Origin: an uncultured Lachnoclostridium sp.
GTDB lineage: Bacteria; Bacillota; Clostridia; Lachnospirales; Lachnospiraceae
DNA length: 51,418 nucleotides
Reading direction: 5' to 3'
NCBI GenBank assembly: GCA_944381625.1
Contig: CALWLW010000025.1
Span: 1-51,418, forward strand
Shown: piece after piece, positions 1-9,640 of the stretch
How positions within the stretch are numbered: the first letter of the stretch is position 1
How the letters are laid out: each line of letters begins with the position of its first letter
Notes under the pieces: generated by a model
What the model was told of the DNA's origin: nothing
The model's database searches: none
The model's input: only the letters and a program-made list of their open reading frames with translations
Position numbers and translations under genes: made by a program

Positions 1-315
1 AATGCGGACGGAGTGACGGATTATGATGATACAGACTATGGCCCGAACGCGGATGGAGTGACAAACTACGACGACACGGACTACGGCCCGAACGCAGACG
101 GAGTGACGGATTATGATGATACAGACTACGGCCCGAACGCGGATGGGGTAACGGATTATGTGGAACCGGAGGCTGCACCGGCAGGAGACACAAATTATGA
201 TGACGGGGGCTCTGATTATGACCAGGAATCCGATGATGGGGATTCTAATTATGACCAGGGATCTGACGACGGGGATTCCAATTATGATGATGGGGGTTCT
301 GACTACGACGACTAA
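1..315 (+). CDS. C-terminal part of an acidic Tyr/Asp repeat protein (5' end outside window)
   Basis: The reading frame is open from base 1, so only the C-terminus is present. The visible 104 residues are low complexity. Three copies of a 15-residue unit (core YDDTDYGPNADGVT) are encoded by 45-bp DNA repeats, followed by shorter units built on SDYD, SNYD and DDGD. The tail is very acidic, rich in Tyr, Asp, Gly and Asn, and has no membrane segment. It ends 45 bp before the CotH-like kinase and is probably in the same transcript. I do not recognise the family. Location suggests a spore-surface or secreted protein. Ser residues in acidic context could be targets of the neighbouring kinase, but that is inference only. 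The true N-terminus and length are unknown. Confidence 0.7.
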   Translation, partial: NADGVTDYDDTDYGPNADGVTNYDDTDYGPNADGVTDYDDTDYGPNADGVTDYVEPEAAPAGDTNYDDGGSDYDQESDDGDSNYDQGSDDGDSNYDDGGSDYDD

Positions 316-360
316 GGCTGGATGAAAATTTTAAAAATGAAAACAGCGGGAGAATAGAGG

Positions 361-1782
361 ATGGGACAGGGACGTAGATGGAAGGCCTGTCTGGCTGCGG
401 CTTCAGCCGCAGTCCTGCTGCTTTTTTGGGGGTTTTTGGGAAAAAGCATAGACAGGGAAACTTTAACGGAGCCGGGATATGCCAGCCGTCTTTTCGACGA
501 CAGCCGTGTGCATGCGATCGACATCCGTACGGAAGACTGGGAAGATTTTCTGGAGAGGGCCCCGAAGGAAGCATACATTCCCTGTAATGTGACGGTGGAT
601 GGAGAAGAATTTGCGAAAGTAGGGGTGCGGGCCAAAGGGAATAATTCTCTGCGCCTGACGGAAGAATACGGCCTTCGCAGATACAGCCTGAAACTGGAGT
701 TCGATCATTATGAGAGCGGAAGAAATTATTATGGACTGGATAAGTTTTCTCTGGATTCTTCTTTTCAGGACAATAGCTATATGAAAAGCTTCCTGGCGTA
801 TGATATGATGAGGTTCATGGAGGTGCCGGCTCCTCTCTGCAGCTATGTCTGGGTGACAGTGAACGGCGCCCCCTGGGGGCTTTTTCTGGCGGTGGAGGAA
901 CCGGAGGAAGGATTTGCGGAACGGAATTTCGGCAGAAACTACGGGAAATTATATAAACCGGATTATCGTCTGCTGGCGGAGGAAAACGCTGATGTAGCGC
1001 TGCGGTATGTGGATGAAGATCCTGACAGCTATGACAATATTTTCCGGAACGCGAAGTTTCCGATAAATGCGGCGGATCAGGAACGGCTGATCAGAGCGAT
1101 CCGGACACTTGATTCTGGAGAGAATCTGGAGTCGGCCGTGGACGTGGACGAGGTATTGCGATATTTTGCCGTGCAGGTTTTTGTGATGAACTGGGACAGC
1201 TACCTGGGGCGGACGGGGCATAACTATTTTCTCTATGAAGAGGACGGAAGAATCAGCATGCTGCCCTGGGACTATAATCTGGCGTTCGGTACTTATGCGC
1301 TGGGTATGACAGATCCGATCCGGGATCCCAATGTGCTGATCAATTACCCGATCAATACACCGGCACCGGGAGAGGTTATGCTGGAACGGCCGTTATACCA
1401 TAATCTGATGAAAAATGATGTTTATTTCCAAAAGTACCACAAGTATTTTGACCAGTTCCTGAAAGGGTATATGGAAAGCGGATATTTTCAGGAAAGGATC
1501 CACGCGATACAGGTGATGATCACACCATATGTGGAAAAGGATCCTACTGCATTCTGTAACTTTGAAGACTTTCTGACGGCTGTCGGGACGCTGGAGGAAA
1601 TATGCCTTCTGAGAGCTCAGAGTGTGAGGGGGCAGCTTGAAGGAGCCTATCCCTCCACCTTCCGGCAGCAACTGGATCATCCGGATGCGGGGGTGGAGGC
1701 TTCTCATGTAAATATTCGGGATCTTGGGGATTTTGATGATCTGGAGAACGCCGGCAGTTCCTGCTTACAGGATTGTCCGTGA
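361..1782 (+). CDS. CotH-family protein kinase
   Basis: CotH proteins are atypical secreted or spore-coat kinases. In Bacillus CotH phosphorylates coat proteins. The 473-residue product starts with a basic stretch and a hydrophobic segment (about residues 8-27), fitting a signal anchor. The central region has the CotH hallmarks: a conserved HNYFLYEEDG stretch near residue 287 and the catalytic metal-binding motif WDYNLAFG, with Asp304 and Asn306. The start follows an AGAATAGAGG ribosome binding site. The upstream acidic repeat protein is 45 bp away and may be a partner or substrate. A 12-bp inverted repeat near the 3' end (about 1752-1797) has no T-run, so I do not call it a terminator. The family call is firm; the substrate is unknown. 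Confidence 0.9.
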   Translation: MGQGRRWKACLAAASAAVLLLFWGFLGKSIDRETLTEPGYASRLFDDSRVHAIDIRTEDWEDFLERAPKEAYIPCNVTVDGEEFAKVGVRAKGNNSLRLTEEYGLRRYSLKLEFDHYESGRNYYGLDKFSLDSSFQDNSYMKSFLAYDMMRFMEVPAPLCSYVWVTVNGAPWGLFLAVEEPEEGFAERNFGRNYGKLYKPDYRLLAEENADVALRYVDEDPDSYDNIFRNAKFPINAADQERLIRAIRTLDSGENLESAVDVDEVLRYFAVQVFVMNWDSYLGRTGHNYFLYEEDGRISMLPWDYNLAFGTYALGMTDPIRDPNVLINYPINTPAPGEVMLERPLYHNLMKNDVYFQKYHKYFDQFLKGYMESGYFQERIHAIQVMITPYVEKDPTAFCNFEDFLTAVGTLEEICLLRAQSVRGQLEGAYPSTFRQQLDHPDAGVEASHVNIRDLGDFDDLENAGSSCLQDCP

Positions 1783-1828
1783 GCAGGAGCTGCCGGAGCA
1801 GGGACGCCCTGTCCTGCAGGAACACGCG

Positions 1829-1857
1829 TTGCACATTTTCCTTCTTCCTGATATAAT
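1829..1857 (+). promoter_or_regulatory. Promoter of ispE
   Basis: A -35 box TTGCAC (1829-1834) is separated by exactly 17 bp from a perfect -10 box TATAAT (1852-1857). It lies 70 bp before the ispE start and fits a vegetative sigma-A promoter, separating ispE from the coat-related genes upstream. Confidence 0.8.
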
Positions 1858-1927
1858 CGAAAGCAGAAAATGATTTTGCCGCAGATAAAGCGATGCGGAG
1901 ATAATTGGGGAGCGGAGAGGAAAGAAG

Positions 1928-2806
1928 ATGGACAGGATAGAATTAAAAGCCCTGGCAAAGATCAACCTGGGCCTGGACGTACTGCGCAGGAGAGAAGACG
2001 GCTACCATGAAGTGAAGATGATCATGCAGACCATCAGCCTTTATGACGAGCTGGAGATCCGCAGGACAAAGCGGGCGGGAATACAGGTGGAGACGAATCT
2101 GTATTATCTGCCGACCAATGAGAATAATCTGGTATACAAAGCCGCACAGTTATTGAAGGAGGAATTCCATATCCGGGACGGAATCGGGATCCGCCTTCAG
2201 AAAAAGATCCCGGTGGCCGCGGGCATGGCCGGAGGCAGTTCGGACGCGGCGGCTGTGCTGTGGGGCATGAACCAGATGTACAGATTGGGGCTTTCCAGAC
2301 AGGAACTGATGGACCGGGGCGTAAAACTGGGCGCGGATGTCCCGTACTGTGTGCTTCGGGGAACGGCGCTGGCCGAGGGGATCGGAGAGAAGCTGAGCGT
2401 CCTGCCTCCCATGCCCAAATGTTATATTCTGATCGCCAAGCCGGGGATCAGCGTGTCCACGAAGTTTGTATATGAAAATCTTCATGCCAACGACCTGAAG
2501 CCGGAACAGCATCCGGATGTGGATGCCATGATCCAGGCGATGGAGCAGAAGGATCTGGGACTTCTGGCCTCCCGCATGGGCAATGTACTGGAGACGGTGA
2601 CGGTGCCCGCCTATCCGGTGATCGACGAGATCAAAAGGTTTATGGTAGAGCAGGGGGCTCTGGGAGCGATGATGAGCGGAAGCGGTCCCACGGTATTCGG
2701 AATATTTGACACCAGAGGAAAGGCAAGGCAGGCATACCGGGAACTGCGGGCCAGAAAGCTGGCAAAACAGGTTTATCTCACAACGCCGTATAATGTGAAG
2801 CGGTAG
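1928..2806 (+). CDS. ispE: 4-diphosphocytidyl-2-C-methyl-D-erythritol kinase
   Basis: IspE phosphorylates CDP-methylerythritol at the 2-hydroxyl using ATP, in the non-mevalonate isoprenoid pathway in the cytoplasm. The 292-residue protein has normal family length. The N-terminal AKINLGLDV motif contains the catalytic Lys (about residue 11). The GHMP-kinase ATP-binding loop AAGMAGGSSDAAA lies at about residues 97-109, followed by the conserved GADVPYC segment with the catalytic Asp, and a C-terminal GSGPTVFGIF GHMP motif. The start is supported by GGAGAGGAAAGAAG just upstream and by a strong promoter at 1829. A clear terminator follows, so it is monocistronic. Confidence 0.98.
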   Translation: MDRIELKALAKINLGLDVLRRREDGYHEVKMIMQTISLYDELEIRRTKRAGIQVETNLYYLPTNENNLVYKAAQLLKEEFHIRDGIGIRLQKKIPVAAGMAGGSSDAAAVLWGMNQMYRLGLSRQELMDRGVKLGADVPYCVLRGTALAEGIGEKLSVLPPMPKCYILIAKPGISVSTKFVYENLHANDLKPEQHPDVDAMIQAMEQKDLGLLASRMGNVLETVTVPAYPVIDEIKRFMVEQGALGAMMSGSGPTVFGIFDTRGKARQAYRELRARKLAKQVYLTTPYNVKR

Positions 2807-2820
2807 GGACATAATATGGA

Positions 2821-2848
2821 AAGGATGGCTGAATGCCATCCTTTTTTT
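2821..2848 (+). terminator. Rho-independent terminator of ispE
   Basis: AAGGATGGC pairs perfectly with GCCATCCTT around a 5-nt loop, followed by a run of seven T. An ATG at 2833 that could extend the next gene lies inside this hairpin and is not a plausible start. Confidence 0.93.
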
Positions 2849-2925
2849 GCGCGGTGCGCCTGGCGGGCGGCTGGCTGCGCCTGTACAGGCGGCGGAGGCG
2901 GGTAAGACGGCGAAGGAGGGTATTT

Positions 2926-4332
2926 ATGGGCAATGTATCGCGGGACCTGACCGTGAACCAGGAATGGGTAAAACAGCGTTTTGAAAAGTGCGACGATATC
3001 CTGAAGCGCCAGGTATTTCTGGATGACGGAAAGCAGGAGGGATATCTGGTCTACGTGGAGGTGACCGTCAGCAATCTGATGCTGGAAGAGCATGTGATCG
3101 GACTGTCGGACGTGCAGCCGCTGGAAGGCTACGAGCAGGCGGAGGCGGCGCTGCTGGCCGGAAACGGCATCCTGTTCCTGGAAGGGGACGATACGGTCTA
3201 TAAAATATCCAGTAAAGGGTACCCGGGCATCGGTGTGTCCAAGGCGGAGAGCGAGAAGGTGATGCGGGGCTCCAGGGAAGGTTTTACTGAGAGTGAGAAG
3301 GTGAACGTGGCGCTGATCAGGAAAAGGCTTCGGGACCCGCGTATGAAGGTGCAGGAGCAGACGGTGGGGAGCCGTTCCCATACCATGACGGCCCTGGTCT
3401 ATATGGAGGACCTGGTCTATCCCCGCCTGCTGGATACGATCCGGGAGCGGATGAGCGCGTATGAGATCGACGGTATCCTGGACAGCGGCATGCTGGAGCA
3501 GCTGACGGAAAAGCACTGGCTCTCGCCGTTTCCCCAGTTCCAGTCCACAGAGCGGCCGGACCGGGCCGCGGCCGCCGTACTGGAAGGGCGCATTGTGCTG
3601 GCGGTGGATCATTCCCCCACAGTGCTGATCTTTCCGTCGGATTACAACAGCTTTTTCCAGACCAGCGACGACTGGTACAACCGGTTTGAAGCCGCGTCTT
3701 TTGCCCGGTTCCTGCGTTTTTTTGCGGCGATTCTTGCCATGAGCTTTCCGGCGGTCTATGTGGCCGTGACCTCCTGGCATACCAGCCTTCTGCCCACAAA
3801 CCTGATTCTGTCCATGGCGGCGGCCAGGCAGGGCGTTCCGTTCCCATCCCTGGGAGAAGTTCTGCTGATGGAGATTTCCTTTGAACTGATCCGGGAGGCG
3901 GGAATCCGGCTGCCCGGCCCTATCGGAAATACCATCGGCATTGTGGGCGGCCTGATCATCGGACAGTCAGCGGTGGCCGCCAATGTGGTCAGCCCCATTG
4001 TGGTCATCGTGGTGGCATTCACGGCGCTGTGTTCCTTTGCCATTCCCAATGAAGAATTTGCCTCGGCGTTTCGTCTCCTGAAATATGGCTGTATGTTCAT
4101 GGGAGCATGGCTGGGCCTGTACGGGGTACTGCTGTCGTATTTATGGGTGCTGATCCACCTGTCCCATCTGAACAGTTTCGGCATTCCCTATCTGATGCCT
4201 TACGTGGCGTCGGACCTGAACGGCTATGAAGATGAAAAGGACTCTCTTTTGCGCTTCCCCTTCCGGATGCTTACCAGAAGGCCGGTCTTTGCCAGAAGGG
4301 ACGCCAGAGTAAAACTCCGAAAGAAGGGGTAA
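2926..4332 (+). CDS. GerA-type spore germination receptor A subunit
   Basis: This is a GerAA-family subunit of a germinant receptor in the inner spore membrane. The N-terminal half is a soluble domain (DLTVNQEWVKQRF and a segment containing ALVYMEDLVY). The C-terminal half has several membrane segments and the family signature around ELIREAGIRLPGPIGNTIG followed by GGLIIGQSAVAANVVSP. The start at 2926 is preceded by GAAGGAGGG with normal spacing and gives 468 residues. The longer frame from 2833 would begin inside the ispE terminator and adds an Arg-rich stretch with no family similarity. A 14-bp palindrome (2878-2891) sits just upstream. The permease/lipoprotein fusion starts 6 bp downstream. 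Such operons are normally under a forespore sigma factor, but I could not point to a clear box. Confidence 0.95.
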   Translation: MGNVSRDLTVNQEWVKQRFEKCDDILKRQVFLDDGKQEGYLVYVEVTVSNLMLEEHVIGLSDVQPLEGYEQAEAALLAGNGILFLEGDDTVYKISSKGYPGIGVSKAESEKVMRGSREGFTESEKVNVALIRKRLRDPRMKVQEQTVGSRSHTMTALVYMEDLVYPRLLDTIRERMSAYEIDGILDSGMLEQLTEKHWLSPFPQFQSTERPDRAAAAVLEGRIVLAVDHSPTVLIFPSDYNSFFQTSDDWYNRFEAASFARFLRFFAAILAMSFPAVYVAVTSWHTSLLPTNLILSMAAARQGVPFPSLGEVLLMEISFELIREAGIRLPGPIGNTIGIVGGLIIGQSAVAANVVSPIVVIVVAFTALCSFAIPNEEFASAFRLLKYGCMFMGAWLGLYGVLLSYLWVLIHLSHLNSFGIPYLMPYVASDLNGYEDEKDSLLRFPFRMLTRRPVFARRDARVKLRKKG

Positions 4333-4338
4333 TAAAAG

Positions 4339-5874
4339 ATGTTTTCAGGCAATCAGAAAATCTCATGCAGACAATTATACCGCGGTTATACTGCGGGGTT
4401 GATCAGCCTGGGCGCGCTTCTGGCGCCACTGGCCATGAACCGGGAGAACCTGACTCAGATTGTGTTTGCCCTGCTGCTTCTGGGCGGGTGGCTTCTGGGG
4501 ACAGTCTATGTGCCGCGGCCGGCATCCCCGTGGATCAGGATGCTCAGCTATCTTCATTACTGGGTCATAGGAACCATGGCGGCCCGCATGACGGGACTTC
4601 TGATACAGGAATTTCTGCTGGACGGCACGGCGCTCTGGCTGATTCTGGGATGGTTCTACCTGTTCTGCTTTTATAATCTGTATAAGGGTGCGGAATGCCG
4701 CGGCCGTGTGGGGGAGATCCTTTTCCCGTTTTTTATTGTGCTGCTGCTTTTCCTGACGGCAATGATGTGGGGTGAGATAGAACTGGAGCGCTGTTTCGAC
4801 CTCCGCCCGTCCCTGGGTGCGCGGCAGCTTCAGGCGGGATACCAGCTCTTCTGCTGGCTGGGCGCGGTGCAGGGCCTGTGGTACCTGCGGGGGCAGACGG
4901 CTCCGGAAGGGAGTTTTAAACGGACGGTGGGGAAGATCTGGCTCACCGGTGCGGCGGTCATTCTGGCGTTCAGTGTATTTTCTTACTGTATCTACGGAGA
5001 TGCGGGCCATACGGGCCTTGTATTTCCCATGGCGTCTGTCATGACGCTGGCGCATTTCCCCGGAAAAGTGGTGGGCAGGCTGGACGCGCTGTTTGTATTT
5101 GCCTGGGTGATCGGCCTTTTCCTGCTGTGCAGCACGCTTTTCGCGCCGCTGAAGGACGGAGAGCCGGGTACCAGAGAAAAATACCTGATGTTTGCGCTGC
5201 TGGCCGCGTCCTTTGCGGCGGCTCTGAATCCCGCGTGCATGGACTGGGGGCAGGATTTTCTCTATATGATTTCCACGCCCCTCCAGATACTGATCCTGTT
5301 TTGCATGGGGCTTCGCAGGCTGGGGAAGGGAGGACGAAAGACGCTGCTGGCCGCGGCGCTGGCGTTGTTCCCGGCGTTGCTGCTGACTGGCTGCGGAGGG
5401 CAGGAGTTGGAGGAGCGGAGCCTGGTAATGGCTGTCAGCGTGGATCCCGGGCAGGAGGAAGCGTATCATCTGACCTTTGGCTTCGGGGCTTCGGAGGACG
5501 ACCCTGAAGAACCTTTTGAGACGGAAGCCGGATCCATGCAGGAAGCAAAGGATGCTTATTATGACAGGTTTCAAAAACAGATGGATTTTAACCACCTGAA
5601 AAATTTTTATTTCTCCGAAAAGATTCTGGACTTAGAGGAGATGGGGCCGCTCCTTGAAGAACTCCAGACGGACGGGGCGTATTCCCGGGGGACGTCTGTC
5701 TATATAACGGAGGGAGCCGCCTCGGACGAGGCACGGCTGGAGGAACAGCCTGAGAGCGGCACGCCGCTGCACCGGATTCTGAATGCCTGGTACAATGAAG
5801 AGTTCTGCCGTATACCGCTGATCACGGAGGACCATCTGTATAAGGGAGAGATTTCCTGGCCATACTCAGAATAG
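4339..5874 (+). CDS. Fused germination permease (GerAB-like) and truncated germination lipoprotein (GerAC-like)
   Basis: Residues 1 to about 335 form a multi-pass membrane protein with the layout of GerAB, an APC-type permease. From residue about 335 the sequence reads like a lipoprotein leader: basic KGGRK, a hydrophobic stretch, then lipobox LLLTGCGG with Cys352. After it comes a soluble domain like the N-terminal domain of GerAC (EERSLVMAVSVDPG, and a segment ending NHLKNFYFSEKIL). These are normally separate genes, and GerAC normally has about 350-400 residues, while only about 160 follow the Cys here. AAGGGAGG at 5326-5333 sits 7 nt before an in-frame ACG at 5341, as if an old gerAC start had been lost. 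Separate internal initiation cannot be excluded. Starts 6 bp after the A subunit gene. Confidence 0.85.
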   Translation: MFSGNQKISCRQLYRGYTAGLISLGALLAPLAMNRENLTQIVFALLLLGGWLLGTVYVPRPASPWIRMLSYLHYWVIGTMAARMTGLLIQEFLLDGTALWLILGWFYLFCFYNLYKGAECRGRVGEILFPFFIVLLLFLTAMMWGEIELERCFDLRPSLGARQLQAGYQLFCWLGAVQGLWYLRGQTAPEGSFKRTVGKIWLTGAAVILAFSVFSYCIYGDAGHTGLVFPMASVMTLAHFPGKVVGRLDALFVFAWVIGLFLLCSTLFAPLKDGEPGTREKYLMFALLAASFAAALNPACMDWGQDFLYMISTPLQILILFCMGLRRLGKGGRKTLLAAALALFPALLLTGCGGQELEERSLVMAVSVDPGQEEAYHLTFGFGASEDDPEEPFETEAGSMQEAKDAYYDRFQKQMDFNHLKNFYFSEKILDLEEMGPLLEELQTDGAYSRGTSVYITEGAASDEARLEEQPESGTPLHRILNAWYNEEFCRIPLITEDHLYKGEISWPYSE

Positions 5875-5893
5875 AGCAGGGGATAAGCCTTAC

Positions 5894-5926
5894 GTTACCG
5901 TTTACGGCTGACTTGTGAACGGTAAC
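5894..5926 (+). mobile_element. 33-bp palindromic insertion flanked by 9-bp direct repeats
   Basis: GTTACCGTTTAC (5894-5905) is mirrored by GTGAACGGTAAC (5915-5926). AGCCTTACG occurs at 5886-5894 and again at 5927-5935, which looks like an 8-9 bp target duplication. The termini match the larger element at 10060-10254 (shared pattern GTTAC, any base, GTT, C or T, AC). It lies between the germination fusion gene and a small membrane-protein gene. Confidence 0.7.
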
Positions 5927-5965
5927 AGCCTTACGCTCCTGTATATATGGAAAGGAGACGGACAG

Positions 5966-6175
5966 ATGCGCAGAATCCTGTTGGTACTGCTGTGTTTCCT
6001 GATATTGGGGGTCGGTACGGTCAGGTGGACGATCCGTGTGTGCGGGTACTGCCCGGAACCCAGGGCGGTGGCCTGGTGGACGCTGCTTATGGAACGGCCG
6101 AATCCTGACAGACTGCCTGTGAAGGTACGTTTTCAGTGGGTAAAAGGACTTGAACAATTTGCGGAAAACAGATAA
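5966..6175 (+). CDS. Small membrane or secreted protein at the end of the germination operon
   Basis: A 69-residue protein with a basic start MRRILL and one hydrophobic segment (about residues 4-21), then a short polar tail with two Cys and several Trp. The start at 5966 has GGAAAGGAG 7-15 nt upstream, and initiation at a more distal GTG upstream has no comparable site. It is on the same strand as the germination genes and ends at a strong terminator, so it may be their third cistron. I do not recognise a family. It could be an accessory factor of the receptor or an unrelated small protein. Confidence 0.55.
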   Translation: MRRILLVLLCFLILGVGTVRWTIRVCGYCPEPRAVAWWTLLMERPNPDRLPVKVRFQWVKGLEQFAENR

Positions 6176-6205
6176 ATGCTGCTTTTGTGTTTGACAGCTG
6201 GGAAA

Positions 6206-6256
6206 ATAAAAAACTGCCGCAGGTCTATGGTTTGTAGGCTCTGCGGCAGTTTTTAT
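6206..6256. terminator. Bidirectional terminator between convergent genes
   Basis: AAAAACTGCCGCAG pairs with CTGCGGCAGTTTTT around an 18-nt loop, with A-run on the left and T-run on the right. It can stop the germination operon from the left and the Uma2 gene from the right. Confidence 0.92.
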
Positions 6257-6274
6257 TTAAGTTTTACCCTAAAA

Positions 6275-6820
6275 TCACTTCAGTAATTCAGCGATGCAGA
6301 CCTGTAAATCCTCATAGATTCCTACCTGAATTACATCTGAAAAGGGAAGGATAGCAGGCGCGGCATCTTCCTCATAACGGTAAATGGTGGTTCTTTCCTT
6401 GTCCGGATCTACAATCCAGTATTCACGAACGCCAGTATCAGAATAGAGAGTATTTTTTCGTGAGTAATCCATCCGGCGGCTTGACGGAGAGACGATTTCG
6501 ATAATCCAGTCCGGCGCGCCGGAACATCCCCGGTCAGTCAGTTTGCTTTTATCGCATATGACAGAGAGATCCGGCTCTACCCAGTTCTGGTCTTCCGCAT
6601 CCAAATTAACCGCAAAGGGGGCAGGGTAGACCTCACAGGAACCACCTGTTTGGGCAATATAATTTCCAATTTTCCGGGAAAGCTCTTGTATGAGCTTTTG
6701 ATGAATCCGGCTCGGTGGAGCCATGTTATAGAGCTGACCGTCGATAAGTTCCGCTCTGCGCCCATCGGGGAGAGCCCAGTAGTCTTCCGAGGTATAAATA
6801 TCAGGATTGAGTAATGGCAT
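6275..6820 (-). CDS. Uma2 family (DUF820) PD-(D/E)XK nuclease-like protein
   Basis: The 181-residue protein begins with the typical Uma2 segment (EDYWALPDGRRAELIDGQL). It carries the nuclease-fold residues VEPDLSVI and DWIIEIVSPSS (Asp, then Glu in an EIVSPS strand), then REYWIVDPDKERTTIY. The family is a restriction-endonuclease fold protein of unknown role, often present in several copies and mobile. Full length. The start is preceded by AAAGGAGGTGACCT on the minus strand. It is monocistronic, ending at the shared terminator. Whether it cleaves DNA has not been established for this group. Confidence 0.9.
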   Translation of the reverse strand: MPLLNPDIYTSEDYWALPDGRRAELIDGQLYNMAPPSRIHQKLIQELSRKIGNYIAQTGGSCEVYPAPFAVNLDAEDQNWVEPDLSVICDKSKLTDRGCSGAPDWIIEIVSPSSRRMDYSRKNTLYSDTGVREYWIVDPDKERTTIYRYEEDAAPAILPFSDVIQVGIYEDLQVCIAELLK

Positions 6821-7020
6821 ATAAGGTCACCTCCTTTGCTTTCCTTACTTTTATTATATCCGGAAACAGGAGAAATTCAATCCATTTATTCCTGCAGGGG
6901 ACTTGAATAGTCCGCGGGAAACGGATAAACTATTGTCAGTATTGATGATGGAACTGTAACAACTATTCAGCATGCGTCTGATAGTTACAAAATACATAGA
7001 TGATACGGGGAGCTGAAAGT

Positions 7021-7467
7021 ATGACAAAAGAAGTGATGGTAACAATCGCCGGCCTCCAGATGGCGGACGAGAGCGACGCGGACCAGGAACTGCTGGAAAT
7101 GGTTCACGTGGGGGAATATTATAAGAAAAATGGAACCCATTATATTCTCTTTGACGAAGTGATGGAAGGGATGGCGGAGCCGGTCCGCAATATCATAAAG
7201 GTGAAGGACCGGGGGCTGGAGATCCGTAAGAGAGGACCGGTGGCGGTCCACATGGTATTTGAAGAAGGAAGCTCCCGGCAGAGCATCTATCAGGTGCCCT
7301 ACGGGAGCTTCCAGGTGGAGACCAGCACATCCAGCGTCCGGGTCGAAGAGAACGACGAGGGTCTGGAGGTGCTGGCCGCATATCGTCTGGCGGTCAACGG
7401 GGAGCACTGCGCGGACTGCGATATCCGGGTATTTGTACAGCCCAGGGAGCAGTTCCGGCTGGACTGA
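7021..7467 (+). CDS. DUF1934 family beta-barrel protein (YwiB-like)
   Basis: A 148-residue cytoplasmic protein matching the DUF1934 family: KEVMVTIAGLQMADE at the start, a central GTHYILFDEVMEG segment, and a C-terminal beta-rich part. No catalytic residues are known for the family and the function is undefined. I chose ATG 7021 because GGGGAGC lies about 10 nt upstream; an ATG at 7000 would place that sequence inside the gene. It converges on glmS, 38 bp away, with no clear terminator between. Confidence 0.85.
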   Translation: MTKEVMVTIAGLQMADESDADQELLEMVHVGEYYKKNGTHYILFDEVMEGMAEPVRNIIKVKDRGLEIRKRGPVAVHMVFEEGSSRQSIYQVPYGSFQVETSTSSVRVEENDEGLEVLAAYRLAVNGEHCADCDIRVFVQPREQFRLD

Positions 7468-7505
7468 TGCAATGTTTACGGTATCTGCAGACAGCGGCAG
7501 ACGGA

Positions 7506-9344
<1,839 letters not shown>

Positions 9345-9422
9345 ATAATAGGTCCTCCTTGTATCATTATCTAATAGCAACACGATTCAAAAAAAAAGTC
9401 AAGCGAAATATTACGGAATTTC

Positions 9423-9431
9423 TGGTATAAT
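9423..9431 (+). promoter_or_regulatory. Extended -10 promoter for the gene at 9641
   Basis: TGGTATAAT is an extended -10 element with a perfect TATAAT (9426-9431). No good -35 box is at the right distance. Transcription from here would include the whole structured segment 9440-9630 as a long leader. Confidence 0.45.
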
Positions 9432-9445
9432 GTTCGCGTAAGCAA

Positions 9446-9625
9446 TAAGCAGTGCGGCAGACGGTAGGAACCATCGCTTCATGCTCGCATGAAAGCGTTG
9501 GTTCCTGCTGGATGCCATAGGGCGAAGCCCGTGAGCGAGACGAAGCGAAGCGGAGTCGAGCAGCACTGCGGGGTACAACGAAGGTATCGCAGATGCCATG
9601 CCTGCACTGCGGGGCACAATGAAAA
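9446..9625. repeat. Structured intergenic repeat region
   Basis: This 180-bp stretch holds a long hairpin (9466-9506, stem of about 18 bp with few mismatches and loop TC). GATGCCAT occurs twice (about 9511 and 9592). A 19-bp sequence starting CACTGCGGGG is present at 9564-9582 and 9605-9623 with 3 differences. GCAGTGC near 9449 can pair with either copy of GCACTGC. There is no T-run and no open frame. It looks like a dispersed extragenic element or a structured leader. Confidence 0.55.
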
Positions 9626-9640
9626 ACAAAGGAGATCAGC

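Noticed and set aside
1..165. CRISPR-like or tandem DNA repeat
   Set aside because: The 45-bp repeats have no unique spacers and encode an in-frame 15-residue protein repeat.
1752..1797. Terminator at the end of the CotH gene
   Set aside because: The 12-bp inverted repeat lacks a T-run and partly lies in the coding sequence.
4375..5595. 406-codon open frame on the minus strand opposite the germination fusion gene
   Set aside because: Composition is odd (rich in Gln, Arg, His) and it mirrors codon bias of the real gene; no homology recognised.
7468..7505. Terminator between the DUF1934 gene and glmS
   Set aside because: Only weak pairing and no T-run in either direction.
9345..9640. glmS ribozyme upstream of glmS
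   Set aside because: The leader on the minus strand is short, and I could not find the conserved ribozyme core; the hairpins there are better explained as a repeat region.
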